Part shown: positions 12,673 through 24,480 of the stretch, piece by piece
How the letters are laid out: every line of letters begins with the position of its first letter
How positions within the stretch are numbered: the stretch's first letter is position 1
Notes under the pieces: model-generated
What the model was told of the DNA's origin: nothing
Databases searched by the model: none
What the model saw: only the letters and a program-made list of their open reading frames with translations
Assembly: GCF_040802235.1 (NCBI RefSeq)
Contig: NC_133156.1
Coordinates: 139,731,173-139,795,172, forward strand
DNA: 64,000 bases
Reading direction: 5' to 3'
From: Manis javanica
Lineage: Eukaryota > Chordata > Mammalia > Pholidota > Manidae
Translations under genes and position numbers: made by a program

Positions 12673-14570
12673 TTGCTCTATAATAGTAAGATTTCTGTCA
12701 TTACAAACACACTAAGTTTTTCTGCAGCCCTAATTTCTGTGACCTTCTCGTTGAGTTTCTATTAAGAACAATAATCCTACAATGTCTGGCGTGGTTTTTT
12801 TTTTAGCTAGCCTCACGGGCTTAGCAGCTGTGTCTCTGTCAGCATTTGTGTTCTTTCCTTTTACTGGGGTGCTTAGAGGAATCTTCCCACTCTTTGATCC
12901 TGAACGTTAGAGTCAGCATTTCCATACCTTTGCTCAAAGAGCAGCCATGTGGGAGTTCTTGGGGTTGTTAAACCCTATTTTGGAATCTGAGCTCGAAGCT
13001 GATAGAACTTTAGAGGATTTTTTGTGAATTGCTGTCAGAATGGCTTTCTATCCCATAATGATCTGTACGTGGGAGAAGTTTATTGTTCTGTCAACAATAT
13101 TCAGTAATGATCAGCCAATGGCAATTTAAAATTTTAAAAGATAACTTGATATGGGAATATTTGTGAAGTTTCATTTTAAGACGGAAAATAAAAATGAAGG
13201 GATTTAATTTGATTGCTGTCGTGGTGTGTCTTTTAAGAATGTTTCCAGCTATAACTAACAACAACCCTAACTTATGGTGGATAAAATGAGTAACACTCTC
13301 AGGTTGCAGGAAGTCCAGAGGCAGGCATTGTTGCTGTTCTCAACGCTGTGAATCTCTTTATCCCTCTGACGTGAGGCTGCTGAAGCTCTAAGCCTTGTGT
13401 CCAAATTATCCTTCCCACAAGCCCCTAGCAGACACAGCTGTTTAAGTAACACTGTATTGTGGTGTCCAGCAACTCTTGACTGCAGGGGAAGCTGGGAAAG
13501 CAAGATTTAGCTTTTTCAGCCTCTGTGGTTGGGCGTGCCAACAGAGAAGGGAATTAGGACGAGCCGTTGGGTTCGTATAACATTCCTGTGATACTGAATA
13601 AAATTCCTGATGCTCTTTTACCCCACACCAGTGGAACAGGCCACTCAAGGAAGCATAGACCACATCTGTGTTCTGCACTGAGGCATCCCTGGCTCCTAGC
13701 ATACTGTAATCACGCAGTAAATATTCGCAGAATGAATGAATGAGCCAAATGACAAGAGCTCTTGGAAACTCATTGTTTGTGTGATCTATCCTTTTTTGGA
13801 CAATACACCAACAAAGAATCCTATGGCTCGTCCTCACCTCTCCTATCTTCAGCCATGGCTTAAAGCTGCACCAGATGACAGAAGGCCCTTACACATAGCT
13901 ACACCAGCTGTCTCTGCCCATAATTTAAACCCTGCTGAAATTCCATTCCTTCACAGACATCTTTTCTGACCGCTGAGCACTGCTTCCATCACATTGCCCA
14001 GTTTGGAATGAAGCTTATTTAGTGGCTACCTAGAGCCAGAACTCATGAGACCTATTACAATCAAGAAGATAAAGGTGGGGGGCAACCACAGATCTCACTG
14101 AGCCCTTCCTATATTCCAGATACCATGCTGGGGATTTTACATTTGATTACTCACACTTCACTAATGAGAAGAAAAAGCTCACATGCTTAAGTGTGAGCCT
14201 TTGAGAAATACCATTGGTTAAATGAGACAGAGGGTAAGATATTAGAGTCTTGGACTATATCACAAACACCAATCTAGATCCTGCCTTTGAAGGGAATGGA
14301 TTCTGAGATGAAGAGAGGCCACGCATAGAGCCCTGGCCCACTGGCACCCAAGTCATGACCCTGTATCAGTCCTTTCTCAGTTCATGTCAGATGGGTCATC
14401 TCAGCCTTCTTCTTGCAGGGAGCACCCACTCCTCCCTGGTTCCATGTTGTCTTAATGGGGTGCCAACCACAGGAACCATTAGAGCACCTTCATTTGTTCT
14501 GGTCAAGAAGGGGTCAACAACCCACAGAGTTAACTGGAGCCTTTTTTGGGTTGAAATATGGACATTAGAA
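12673..14570. other. Intergenic with old repeat fragments
   Basis: An L2-like 3' tail lies at about 13,670-13,745 ('agtaaatattcgcagaatga' followed by a short atga run) and an antisense MIR core at about 14,100-14,180. One copy of a perfect 42-bp direct repeat lies at 14,487-14,528. No coding region was recognised. Confidence 0.45.
14487..14528 (+). repeat. 42-bp perfect direct repeat, copy 1
   Basis: The 42 bases starting 'ccttcatttgttctggtc' and ending 'aacaacccacaga' recur without a mismatch at 17,303-17,344 in the same orientation. The flanks differ. Confidence 0.9.
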
Positions 14571-15150
14571 TAAAGAATATCATTTTTCAACTAGAGTTGC
14601 TAGTATAGGGTAGGAAAAAAAATCCCTTTCCTTTATTCATCTCAGGTTCTCTGGCTGGGGTCCTATAAATGACACAGGCAAAAGATAGATTTACAAGAGA
14701 AAGCCAAATATATTTGTTCACATGTGCACTGTGCATATGCATGGGGGCCTCCAGTAACCAGTAACACAAAGAGGTTGTTAGAATTTGGCTTTCATACTAT
14801 CTGAAGCTGAACAAAGGGAAAGGCTTGGGGCCTGTAGGAGGGGGAGACAACTAATGGGAAGGTGACCAGGAAAAGTATGGTACAAGGGTCATATAATAGT
14901 GGGTTTTTTTGCAGATTTAAGTTGCTGTCTTCTCCACTGATAGAAGTCGTTGAGTCCCCTTCTTCCTGTTACAGAGAGGAAGACATCTGGACAAAGGGAA
15001 ATTGCCTTTATAAATGTAAATTGCCTTTATGAAAGAACAACTTGTATCCTGTTTTTAGAGCTTTTCCTGTATCTGCTGATTCTCAAAATAATCCATATGC
15101 CAAAGAGGCCCATTTTGGGGTGGCCCATTCTGGCACCCTTCACTTGTTAG
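14570..15150 (+). mobile_element. LTR-like repeat, family A, copy 1
   Basis: Shares order and wording with 43,360-43,900: an 'acaagagaaa' block near the start, then 'agcttttcctgtatctgct' and 'aataatccatatgccaaag', then a 'ttttggggtggcccattc' end before 'cccttcac'. The two copies are strongly diverged. An LTR of a class III (ERVL) type is the most likely identity. I cannot name the subfamily. Confidence 0.6.
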
Positions 15151-17154
15151 ACTGGGTCCACAACGAGAGTGGCCCCAGATCTCTTACTGTATGCAGTGTG
15201 ATGCTGGCCCAACCCAGGTGATGAGGAGACAGAGAGCTTTGGTAACACCATGGAGCACAGGCAAGGGAAGCCCCTAGACAACAGCTGTGCAGCTGGTCTG
15301 GGGCTCAGTCTAGGTGGGACAGGAGGCCAGAAACTCTGGAAGGGAGAGCTCCAGGGAGAAAAACGGGATTGCTTATGTATTAATGCATTAGAACATTTAG
15401 GAAATGGTACAGTAGGCACCTGGTAGAACTGATGACATACTTGGAAAAAAAATTAAGTATTGGTATATTGAAAACGAAGCAAGTGAGCAAAGTAAGGCAG
15501 TGAACTCCAGGAAGAACAGTTGTACAAGACGGGAAACATGTATTACATCATATTTTTTGGCTCAGCAGTGAACAATACTGACCTAGTCATAGTAAGGTTA
15601 ACAAAATTGTGACATAGCATAATGGCAGGATGAGAGGAGACAATGTGGGAAAGAGTAACAAAGACAAGTCTTCATCTATTGTAATAGGAAATCAAAAGAT
15701 AATGTCTAAAATGACAACAAGTACATTATTTAAAAATATGAAAGGAAATACCAGAAGAACTAGGAAAGGAGTTGAAATTTTAGATTAAAAAAACTTGGGA
15801 GCTTTGCTGTTATTAAAAGCTTTTCAAAACTATGTGGTTTTTAAAACCATATGTACTTACTGTTTATATATACAGCAAATATATAGTAAATACATATAAT
15901 GGATATATAGTTTATAAACATATAACCACATATATTACTATTTTATATAGAGAGAGAAAATATTGCTAAATGTACATATATAAATTTCAAAGAAGCATGT
16001 ATTTTGGAAAAATACAATGTAATCACCAGTTCCTGAGAAGCCAAGCCGTAAGTGTGGGTTGTGTCATGACCTTAAATATATGTAAATCATCTTATTTCTT
16101 TAAAATGAGGCAGCAGAAAAGCACAAGAAACAAAATATGCATATGCCTCTTTCAAACACAAGTCTGTGAATACAGTAAAACTCACTGATATAGAGGGAAG
16201 ACAAGGCCAGCAAAAAGCGTTTTCAGTAAAAGCAACCTCTTTATAACAAATCAGTGCAAGCAGAGGGCTTTGTCGTGATGGTGGCCTTGGGATTCCAGGT
16301 GCCTCCAGGGAGGCAGCCTGTGAGCAGGCAGCAGCCAGGTTCTGGCCCCACACCCTTTAGCACATCATGTTCTAGGGCAGAGCTGAGACCTCAGTATGTC
16401 AAATTTTAAACATCTTAAAAATAATAGCTATGAATGTGCGTGCACGAATTTGTGTCAGAGAAAAGTGAGAGAAGGTTCCTTTTTTCAGGAACTCAGTATC
16501 TTAAGCCTTCTGTTCTTGCCGCAGTTCTTAGGATTAACTTCCTATCACCCTTCCCTTTGAACCCAGTCCCTCAAAGTCCTCCAGTACTGCATGCAGGGGA
16601 TGCTTGGGATGCTACCAGTCCCTGCAGGCCAGGAGAACATTCCCGAGTGGTGTGAACTGCTGGAGAGGATTGTCGCTTACTGTTCAGCCCAGGCCCAACT
16701 CCAGAATCGAGGGGTGGGGTTGGGGGATTGGGACTCCCTGGCCTAGATCACCATGTAACTATCCCAGGAGGAGCTCTTCCCCCAAGGAGACAAAAGATCT
16801 GAGCAAGAAAGGTGGATCACACCATGCATTGTGCTTACACACAGCGGGTAAGTCAGGACCCGGTGGATGTAAATAACAGAATCACAGCCAGAACCTCCGT
16901 GCAGTAAGGAGAGAATTCTTTGACACTTTAACTGGGCAGTTTGAGGGGTCACGCTGGCTCCAAGCATAACTGTCCTAATAGTTCAGACAATATCCTGTCA
17001 TTACTCTCCCAGTCTTGGTCACTCTCTCTCTCTCTGTCCCTATCTCCAGATCCAGGCTCATGTGATTCTTAGCACACACAATCTCAAAAGAAAATTCCCT
17101 CTTTCCCAGCAGCCATGGACATCATAGAGAATAGGTGTGGTCCTACAGTGGACA
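15151..17154. other. Intergenic, low-complexity AT block and unassigned sequence
   Basis: 15,840-15,970 is a tatata-rich low-complexity tract. A short CT-rich run lies at about 17,020-17,040. No gene or certain repeat was recognised in the rest. Confidence 0.4.

Positions 17155-17199
<45 letters not shown>
17155..17199. repeat. (CA)n microsatellite
   Basis: About 22 CA units, uninterrupted except for a 'cacc' start. It is likely to be length-polymorphic. Confidence 0.97.
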
Positions 17200-17201
<2 letters not shown>

Positions 17202-17302
17202 CTTGGAACAATCACTGCATGAATCGTTGCATGGAGCCAGCCTGGATCTTGAGCCCAGAGAAGGGGTGGTGGGACCCTGGGTTTAACAACTCTACCAGAG
17301 GG

Positions 17303-17344
17303 CCTTCATTTGTTCTGGTCAAGAAGGGGTCAACAACCCACAGA
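17303..17344 (+). repeat. 42-bp perfect direct repeat, copy 2
   Basis: Identical over 42 bases to 14,487-14,528. It begins 104 bp after the CA microsatellite. Confidence 0.9.
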
Positions 17345-18436
17345 CCCAAAGTGTTCCCAAAGTGGACAGGCCTGTCTGTTACCAGAGAAGGGGAAAGGAA
17401 TCAAGGGCAGGCAAAAACTACAGAAATTCATGTTCCAAAAAAAATATGACAAGCACAACTATGACTGAAGCATGATTATATATTCAATTTTTAAAAAAGT
17501 GTTATTCTTGTACTAAGCAAGTATCACTGCTTATAGGAAACCAGTGAAATCCATTGCCAGGAACAAAGGGCTACTCTCTTAGCCCTTTCAAATACTCTCT
17601 TTTTGTCATCTGAATCCTGCAGCATTTGCTAATTCCCTATATATTCTTATGAAATCATATCCCAGGTCATGTACAGAGTTCTCTCCTCCTAATACTATGG
17701 CCTGAGATTTCCCAATCTGTCAGGAATCACTTAAAGTACATAGGTTAGCTTCCTTAACTGCCTTTCTCTAACTTTTGCTCTGCTACTTCTTGTGAGCTTT
17801 TACAAAGAAACTGGCAAATGCTGGAATACAGAAAAGCCAGCTTTCTTCAAAGACTTGAATGATTTTTCTTTTGTTCTGAGGTCATCGGTTTACTTATAAG
17901 GCAAGTCGATCCTGTGATTTCCATCTGTGTTCTTAGACTCCTTATGGCAGATTTCCAGTTGGCCGCACACTACCTCCTGTCCCAGTGCCAGTCCACAATC
18001 CCAGCCACCCTCCCATCAAGAAGTGAAGTCTTATCCCTCTTCTTGAATCTGGGCAGTTTTGCGATTTTGTTGACAACACGCAGTATTACGGAAGTGACGC
18101 TGTGCGTGACTTCTGAGGCTGTCGTGAAATGTGATGCAGCTTCCTTGATGTTCTCTGGAGTACTTGAACTTGATCACCAAGATACCCTGTAAGAGCTGAT
18201 CTTGATGAGGCGTCAACCCAGGTTGGCTGGAATAGTACAAACTAGAGGCAGATGCATTTCACTGATGTCTTCAGCAAGGAAGGACAACTAGAGAGTTCAT
18301 TGCCACCTATGTCCTTGCTTCTAAGTGCCAAAATGTTAAGAGCCACTTTGGGTAATGCATTTTATGTATGAGTTTACCTGGGCTAAAGTGGAAAGTTTGC
18401 CTTTGTGCAGGACATTTACATTCCTGGCGCCCAAGA
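17345..18436. other. Intergenic, nothing recognised
   Basis: Unique sequence. The short open frames present on both strands overlap one another and have no recognisable product. Confidence 0.35.
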
Positions 18437-18465
18437 TTAGAAATTTCATTCATATACCACAGATG
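18437..18465 (+). repeat. 29-bp inverted repeat, left arm
   Basis: Exact reverse complement of 18,769-18,797. The arms enclose 303 bp that hold a MIR 5' part and one arm of a longer inverted repeat. Confidence 0.95.
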
Positions 18466-18559
18466 TACTGTCCTGGAAATGCACATTATCTGTCCATAAA
18501 ATGGGGTGAGTGGGGAGGCCATGGTTAACGGGTGCCTGATTAGCTTTATCAGACAGTTG

Positions 18560-18650
18560 TGAGACTTTGGGATCAGACTCAGTGTGAACCCTGTTTTCAC
18601 CACTGACTTGCTCTGCAATGTTGGGCAGGTCACTCAGTTTCCCAGAGCCC
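18560..18650 (+). mobile_element. MIR SINE, 5' part
   Basis: 'gtgtgaaccctgttttcacc', 'actgacttgctctgcaatg', 'ggcaggtcactcagtttccc' matches the MIR first half. The expected tail (a diverged 'gcatgcctggcacatggcaa') appears only at about 18,885-18,945, so roughly 235 bp seems to have been inserted between the two. Confidence 0.7.
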
Positions 18651-18759
18651 AGCCTGAGAGTGAAAAACCACAGAGATGTGGGTTCTGCACGCTCTTCATT
18701 CCAGAGGTCGTAGGCAACCATTCTCGGTCTCCTTATCTGGGACCGAAGCCTCTCAGTCC
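18651..18759 (+). repeat. Long inverted repeat, arm 1
   Basis: 109 bp that reappear reverse-complemented at 20,025-20,132 with about five substitutions and one single-base indel (roughly 94-95% identity by eye). The stretch is GC-balanced and not a repeat I recognise. Confidence 0.93.
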
Positions 18760-18768
18760 ATATACCTC

Positions 18769-18797
18769 CATCTGTGGTATATGAATGAAATTTCTAA
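18769..18797 (-). repeat. 29-bp inverted repeat, right arm
   Basis: Exact reverse complement of 18,437-18,465, lying 9 bp beyond the end of long-repeat arm 1. Confidence 0.95.
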
Positions 18798-18884
18798 GCA
18801 TTCAGCTCTCCCTGTGACCCTCTGGATCACAATGGCACTCCTCTTGCTGGGGTGATAACAGGATGGAATGAAGTGGGGTTGGAA

Positions 18885-18945
18885 GTATGAAATCCATGTA
18901 AAGGACTGAAAGCATGCCTGGCACATGGCAAGCAGTTGATAACAT
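18885..18945 (+). mobile_element. MIR SINE, 3' part
   Basis: 'tgtaaaggactgaaagc' and 'atgcctggcacatggcaagc' are MIR tail wording, most simply the other half of the MIR at 18,560-18,650. Confidence 0.65.
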
Positions 18946-18953
18946 GACCTATA

Positions 18954-18982
18954 ATAATATGATATGATATGACATGATAGCT
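18954..18982. repeat. (ATGAT)n-like short tandem repeat
   Basis: Imperfect 'atgat' pentamers (aatatgatatgatatgac). Confidence 0.7.
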
Positions 18983-19034
18983 ATAAGGTCAACATAACCA
19001 ACATAACCATAGTCTCATAGAAATTATAGCATCA

Positions 19035-19260
19035 TGGCTAAGAGAGGCTTTGAATCCAGAGCACCTGGTTCAGAGCCTGACACTACCATTGAGTAGCTAG
19101 GTGACCTTGGCTAAGTTACTTAACCTCTTTATGCCTTACTTTCTAACACTACAAAATGGGGATACCTACTCATGGCATTGTTGAGAGTTAAGTTACATAA
19201 AGCCTGAGCCCATGCCTGGCACATAATAATCACCCAATGAGTGTTATTTACCTTTATTAT
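19035..19260 (+). mobile_element. MIR SINE, sense
   Basis: Nearly full length: 'gagcctgacactaccattg', 'gtgaccttggctaagttac', 'ttaacctctttatgcc', 'acaaaatggggatacctac' and 'atgcctggcacataataatc'. Confidence 0.9.
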
Positions 19261-19694
19261 AAACAGTCATATATTTTACAGTTTGGAAGCCTTTCCTGTC
19301 TGCTAATAGCTCAGATATTGCTCTTACATCTAAAGGAACTGGCTTAAATTTTAGGCTAAATATTAGCGGTAGGAAGCATGTGGCGCTGGCTTCCATCCTG
19401 CAGGTTTAAAGGTTATGAGGCTCCAGAAACACTTTATCTCCTCCCAGATACTGTCTCTAAAATGTGCAGGTGTTTGGTTTCATGTGTGGCTCCTTTGTGA
19501 ACATTGGCACTGACTCAGAAAAAATACGATTTTCCATTTAATAATCTTGAAAGATAAAAACAAAAAGTTATGCACAATCACAATACTTAAATTGGTGTCA
19601 CATAATGCAAAGCAAAGCTCAAAGACATCCAGAGCCCGGATCCTTCAGGGCTCACCATCAGCCCTTTTCCTTTCCCTATCTCTGTTCCTGTCTC

Positions 19695-19885
19695 CCTCAT
19701 TTTTCCCTGGCTTTATGGACATGTAACTGACATAAAACATTGGGTAAAGGTAAGGTGCACCACAGGGTTGATCTAATACACTTTCACATTACAAAATGAT
19801 TACCTAGCATTAGCTAACACCTCCATGCTGTCACATAACTGCCACTTCTTTTTTGTAGTGAAAACCCCATCTCTTCTCCTTGTTC
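19695..19885 (-). mobile_element. L1 3'UTR fragment, antisense
   Basis: 'acatgtaactgacataaaac', 'aaggtgcaccacagggttga', 'cattacaaaatgattacc' and 'ctaacacctccatgctgtca' follow a common antisense L1M 3'UTR. Confidence 0.7.
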
Positions 19886-20024
19886 GCCTAACTGGTACCT
19901 TTGCCTTACTCCTTTCTGACCTTCCACATTTAGGAACTAAAGAGAAAATATAAATTAGGTCATTGCTTCCCGACCCACTTAGAGGTCAGGGATTTCTCAC
20001 CAGCTCACATTTCTTGCCTGATCA

Positions 20025-20132
20025 GGACTGAGAGGCTTCGGACCCAGATAGAGAGACCGAGAATGGTTGCCTACGACCTCCGGAATGAAGAGCATGCAGA
20101 ACCCACATCTCTGTGGTTTTCACTCTCAGGCT
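20025..20132 (-). repeat. Long inverted repeat, arm 2
   Basis: Reverse complement of 18,651-18,759 with few changes. The sequence on both sides is unrelated to that around arm 1, so the duplicated unit ends sharply. The shared frame gives a short similar peptide (AYDL.NEE.AEPTSLWF) in both copies, but the frames diverge at once and are not coding evidence. Confidence 0.93.
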
Positions 20133-22439
20133 GGCAGCATGAACCCTACCTGCTGGCGAGCGTGCCCACGCCCAATCCAGGCTCCACGCTACAGCGACTT
20201 CACCGTCCTGGGCTCCTCAGCTACCAGGCTAATGTTCTGGCCCCACCATCTGCTGTTGGCCTGGGAGCAGCCTGGGCAAACAGAAGAGGTGGGCAGGTGC
20301 GGCAGGAAAGAGCCCTAATTACCCACAACTGAAAACACGAGGTACAGATGAGGGCCCTCAGGCTGGTTTTATAACAGGAGAGGCACCCGGCAACAGGAGT
20401 CTGACCCTGAAGGGCCCACAGGAAACCAGAGAGGAACTGAGTTCACCACAGCAGGCACGCTGGTGGCTCTAACTGGTTTGCTGTGAAGCGAAGTCTTATA
20501 AAACATTCAGCAGCCCCCTCAAAGAGAAGGAAAAACATAAATCATGGAAGAAGTGCTCCTCTGTCCTGTTCTGGGGTATCTTTATAGCTAAGCGTGCGGA
20601 TTTTATTTTCCTCTTTGTTTGCTTCCTTTAAAAAAGAACAAATCAAAACAGACAGCTGCCAGTGCCCATAGAAATTCAGCTTTGTTTTTTTGAGGTTGAT
20701 TTGAGGTTTGTTTTGGCAAAATGGGTCACTCCCCAGAATCACTCCTCTGCCCTGTCCCTTCTATTGTTGCCTCCCAGGCAGCGGGAACCTTCTGGGTACA
20801 AGGACAACGCAAGACATCAGCATACTCACGTGGACACATATTCTAAAGCCTTCTTTCCTTTTTGAATATCTTTCCTCCAAACCTTTACAAATAGAAGTGC
20901 TGGAATTTAGAACTACCAGGATTGTATTAACTATAATTTGAGGATTTTCTGCTGGGAATTCCCTTGTGCAACTTGAAAGGTCAGAGGCAAATGGGCCACT
21001 TCTGTAATCTGGAGACATGTTCCATGTGATAGGGAGAGTCCGAGAATCACTTCCCCATGTGGTCAGTTTCCTGGGAGAGCTGCACAGGCCTTTGACTTCA
21101 GCTGCAGCGGTCTTTGGTCTCCCCCAATGAACAAAAAGACAGGGGAAGAAAGGCTTAAGGTGCCGATAAAGGGGAAGGAGCCAGGTAGGGTCCTGGCTGG
21201 GTGTTCCCTCTACGAAAACGCATTGTCTCTCCAGACGCAGGATGATGTATGGACAATGAGGGCACCAGGGTCCCCTGAGAAACTGTGAGGGCCTCGTGGG
21301 AGCAACGTGTCCATAACCAGGGCTGGCCAATAGGTCACCCGCCTACCTTCCTGTCCTGCCCCTGCCTCACCTCAGGTGGAAAGGATCAAACGGGCAGGAT
21401 GGTGAGGGCCTGAGGGGTAAGAGGCCGCCTCAGGGACGGTGCTGCGTGCCCGAGCCCTCTGACTGACTGGGTTATTCTCAGCACTGCAACTGCTGCCTCA
21501 GAGCAGGAAAGCCCGCTGGGCAGTATTCCTTAGATGTAGAGAAACCAGATTTAAATGCTTTGTTATATTTCAGGAAAACTTTGAAAGGTTTTCAAGGAAA
21601 CCCTTGAAAGAACTGGAACTCTGTTTTACAAGGTCTATCTAGTTTATATGCTTCCAAAATTGGAATCATCCTAGGGGCTTTGGAAAACCAGAACCAGATG
21701 CCAGGCCTCCAACCCTAGAGATCCTAAGGTGAAGGTTGCAGGGAGGTGGGTTCAGGGTTTCTGTGGCTTTAGGTCTTCAGGTGATTCTGACAGGCAGATG
21801 CTCCATTAGAAAGTGAGCTAATGCTTTGATATGGTTCATATTCTAAGGGTTTTTTTCAGGCATCACTAGGTTAGTGGCCATTGCAGAGTAACTATCAATC
21901 AGGTGACTAGTCTTATTTCTGAGATGGTCATATAAATAGATTAATAAAAACGTGCACACACACTGGGCATGTAAAGGAGAATGAGCGGACCAGGGAAATG
22001 CAGTCTCAATGCATGACTCAGCTTGTTTCCCTTGCAACGGCCATACAACCATCATCTCCCCAAAGACTATAATTTACTTTCCAGTCCAACAATGAAATTT
22101 GATGAAGAGTCATCTTAAAGAACATGTTTTTTTTTTTTTTTGGTGGGCCAAAAGTTATGGTCATAGCATACAATAAATAAGAGTATCTTCAAAAAGAAGA
22201 CTTAATTAAGTTAGGACGCGGCATTTGGGTATAATTTTGTTCCCACAAATAAGAGCAATTATGTACAGGAAATTGAAAACTAATTGTTCAGGGACTGATA
22301 GTCCCCCTAGAAATGTAAGAATGTTTAGACTGATGTCTGTTGAGTTTGCCAAACCAGACAGGATTGATGAGAACACCACTGTTTTTAAAAGGAAAACTCT
22401 CACAGTAAAGAACCAAACCACATACCCGACATCATGCTA
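20133..22439. other. Intergenic, nothing certain
   Basis: Unique sequence with a poly-T run at 22,127-22,141. A 189-codon minus-strand open frame at 20,761-21,330 resembles no protein I know and has no splice, start or promoter support. Confidence 0.35.
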
Positions 22440-23050
22440 GATGTCAGCTGTAAAAAAAATTTGAGTTCAGCTCATACAATTAAAAACAGAATTACCATAT
22501 GTTCCTGCAATTCCCCTTCTGGGTATATACTCAAAGGAATTGTATGCAGGGTCTCAGAGAGAGATTTGTACACCATGTTCATAGTACATTACTCACAATG
22601 GCCAAACGTTGGAAACAACCAGTGTGCATCAACAGATGAATGGATAACCAAATGTGGTCTACACATCTGATGATTATTCATTCTTAAACAGGAAGAACAT
22701 TCTGACACATGCTACAACATGGATGAACCTTGAAGACCTTATGCCAAGTAAAATAAACCAGTCACAGGAGGACACATACTGTGTGATTCTGCTTACATGA
22801 GAAGCCGAGAGCGGTCAAATTCTTGGAGACGAAAGTAGAATGGTGATTGCCGAGTGGAAAGGAGGATTGGAGTTAATGTTTGTTGGATACAGAATTTCGG
22901 TTTTGCAAGATGAAAAGAATTTGGGAGATGGATGGTGGTGATGGTGCACAATGTGAATGTACTTAATGTCACTGAACTGTATACTTTAAAATGGTTAAAA
23001 TGGTCGATTTTTTGTTATGCATATTTAACCACAATTTAAAAAAAAATTTT
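22440..23050 (+). mobile_element. L1 3' end, sense
   Basis: ORF2 tail ('ttctgggtatatactcaaag', 'gatgaatggataaccaaatg', 'acatggatgaaccttgaaga') is followed by 3'UTR ('ggtgattgccgagtggaaag', 'aatgtcactgaactgtatac', 'aaaatggttaaaatggtc') and an A-rich end at 23,038-23,050. It is 5'-truncated. Confidence 0.9.
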
Positions 23051-24129
23051 TAATCAATATAATTTTTATTAACTATGCTTCATGAGGGTGTTAAAGAGAA
23101 CAGAGGCTGCCTCTCTGTTGCGGAAACAAGAGCATGGACTGCCACCTTAGCCAAATTTAAGATCACAGTGAATTAGGACAAAGGAATTTCTTTTTAACAG
23201 AAGCTCATTTGTTTGGTAACATCTCTTGCCTTAATTTTCACATTATCTAAATGAGTTTTCGAATACATTCATACACATACAAATATTCTAATGTGTCAAT
23301 AAAACCAAATTGGCAGGTGCCGCCCATCAGAACCTTCTCTAACAGCACGCACCTTTTTAGACTTCATGGGGCCATGTAATGGTGGCAGTTTTCCATGGAG
23401 GTAGAGCTTAAGGCCAGGCTTGGGTAATTTTCCTCTTGTTTCTCTCTGTGGGTTCAGTCACCATCTCTAGCCCAACAGGCACAAGCGAGTTGTGACTTGT
23501 GAGCAGCAGGAATAACAGCAGCTTGGTTTGCTGCACACCCCACTGGCTCTCCACCCTTAGAACACGGGGCACTTCTCTTCCCACCAGTTAAGTTGAGTTA
23601 TACTCTTTCCAAGAGTCAGTGTTGTTAGTTTCCAACCAATTGCAACAGGTTATCATAATTTACAATTAAATGTATTCCATAGACCACTGGAGATACTATT
23701 ACAAGAAGAGAGTTGTTTCTGTGAAAACTAAGTGGAATGCTGTTGGCTACAATAAATGAATTCATTATTGTATTAATTAATTAATCATTCAGGGCTATTA
23801 ATTGGGAATGAACAGGCAATGAGTGAAGGCGGGGCAGGGAGAGTCCAACAAATCCATTCAGATTCTGTTTAAAGGAGTCAGAGTCTGAAAAATCATAGGC
23901 AATGGATTTCAGGTGTGAACAAATTTAGAACAATGATTTGAAGGTGCCATTAGCAGATCCATGTACAGAGACAAGGCCTTGGTCTCACATCAAAAAATGG
24001 GTGAATACATGGACATTTTCACACTTATTTAACAAAATGGGTAAGGTATGCATATATCATTTTTTTCAATTCTTTGCTGTCTTGCCAATGGGTTTTAGCC
24101 CTAGACAAGTTCACTATGGATTCAGTGAA
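23051..24129. other. Intergenic, nothing recognised
   Basis: Unique AT-rich sequence between an L1 3' end and an LTR-like block. Confidence 0.35.
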
Positions 24130-24149
24130 ACCGAAAAATGACAGTGGAA

Positions 24150-24480
24150 CTTTCTTTGGGTGAAAGAGTTTATACCAGCTTTACTCCCATAGTGGCACGT
24201 CCATCACTAGCATCCCGTCCACTCAGAGCGAGTCTGCACGCAGCAAGCCGGTCTCTGCCTCCGGGCCTCTCTGCCCCCGCAGCCGTCTCAGTCTCTGTCC
24301 TCGGCGCTGTCACCACTCCAGCCTCTGCTCTCCTGCAGCCCTGCAGCCTTGTAGCCGTGCAGCCGTGTCTCCCAGAGCACTGGGTGGAGCTCTTTCTATA
24401 GTCAATAGCAACATATTGCCCACACGTGTGTAGTGAGCTGGCCAACCAGGGCCGGGTGAGAATCCTGGCCACAGGAACCT
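24150..24480 (-). mobile_element. LTR-like repeat, family C, copy 1 (antisense)
   Basis: Read on the minus strand it has a TATA-like 'gactatagaaagagctc', then 'cccagtgctctggg' (24,371-24,384), then a GC- and CpG-rich section with repeated 'ggctgca' words, then 'ggagtaaagctggtataaac', a plausible R/U5. The promoter-proximal words match 41,283-41,313. This is typical of a solo LTR. Subfamily unknown. Confidence 0.6.

Noticed and set aside
17155-17199. CA run as part of a CRISPR-like or coding repeat
   Set aside because: It is a plain dinucleotide microsatellite. CRISPR arrays do not occur in this type of genome.
20761-21330. 189-codon minus-strand open frame
   Set aside because: No recognisable domain, no promoter or splice support, and it lies in unassigned spacer DNA. 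Probably chance.
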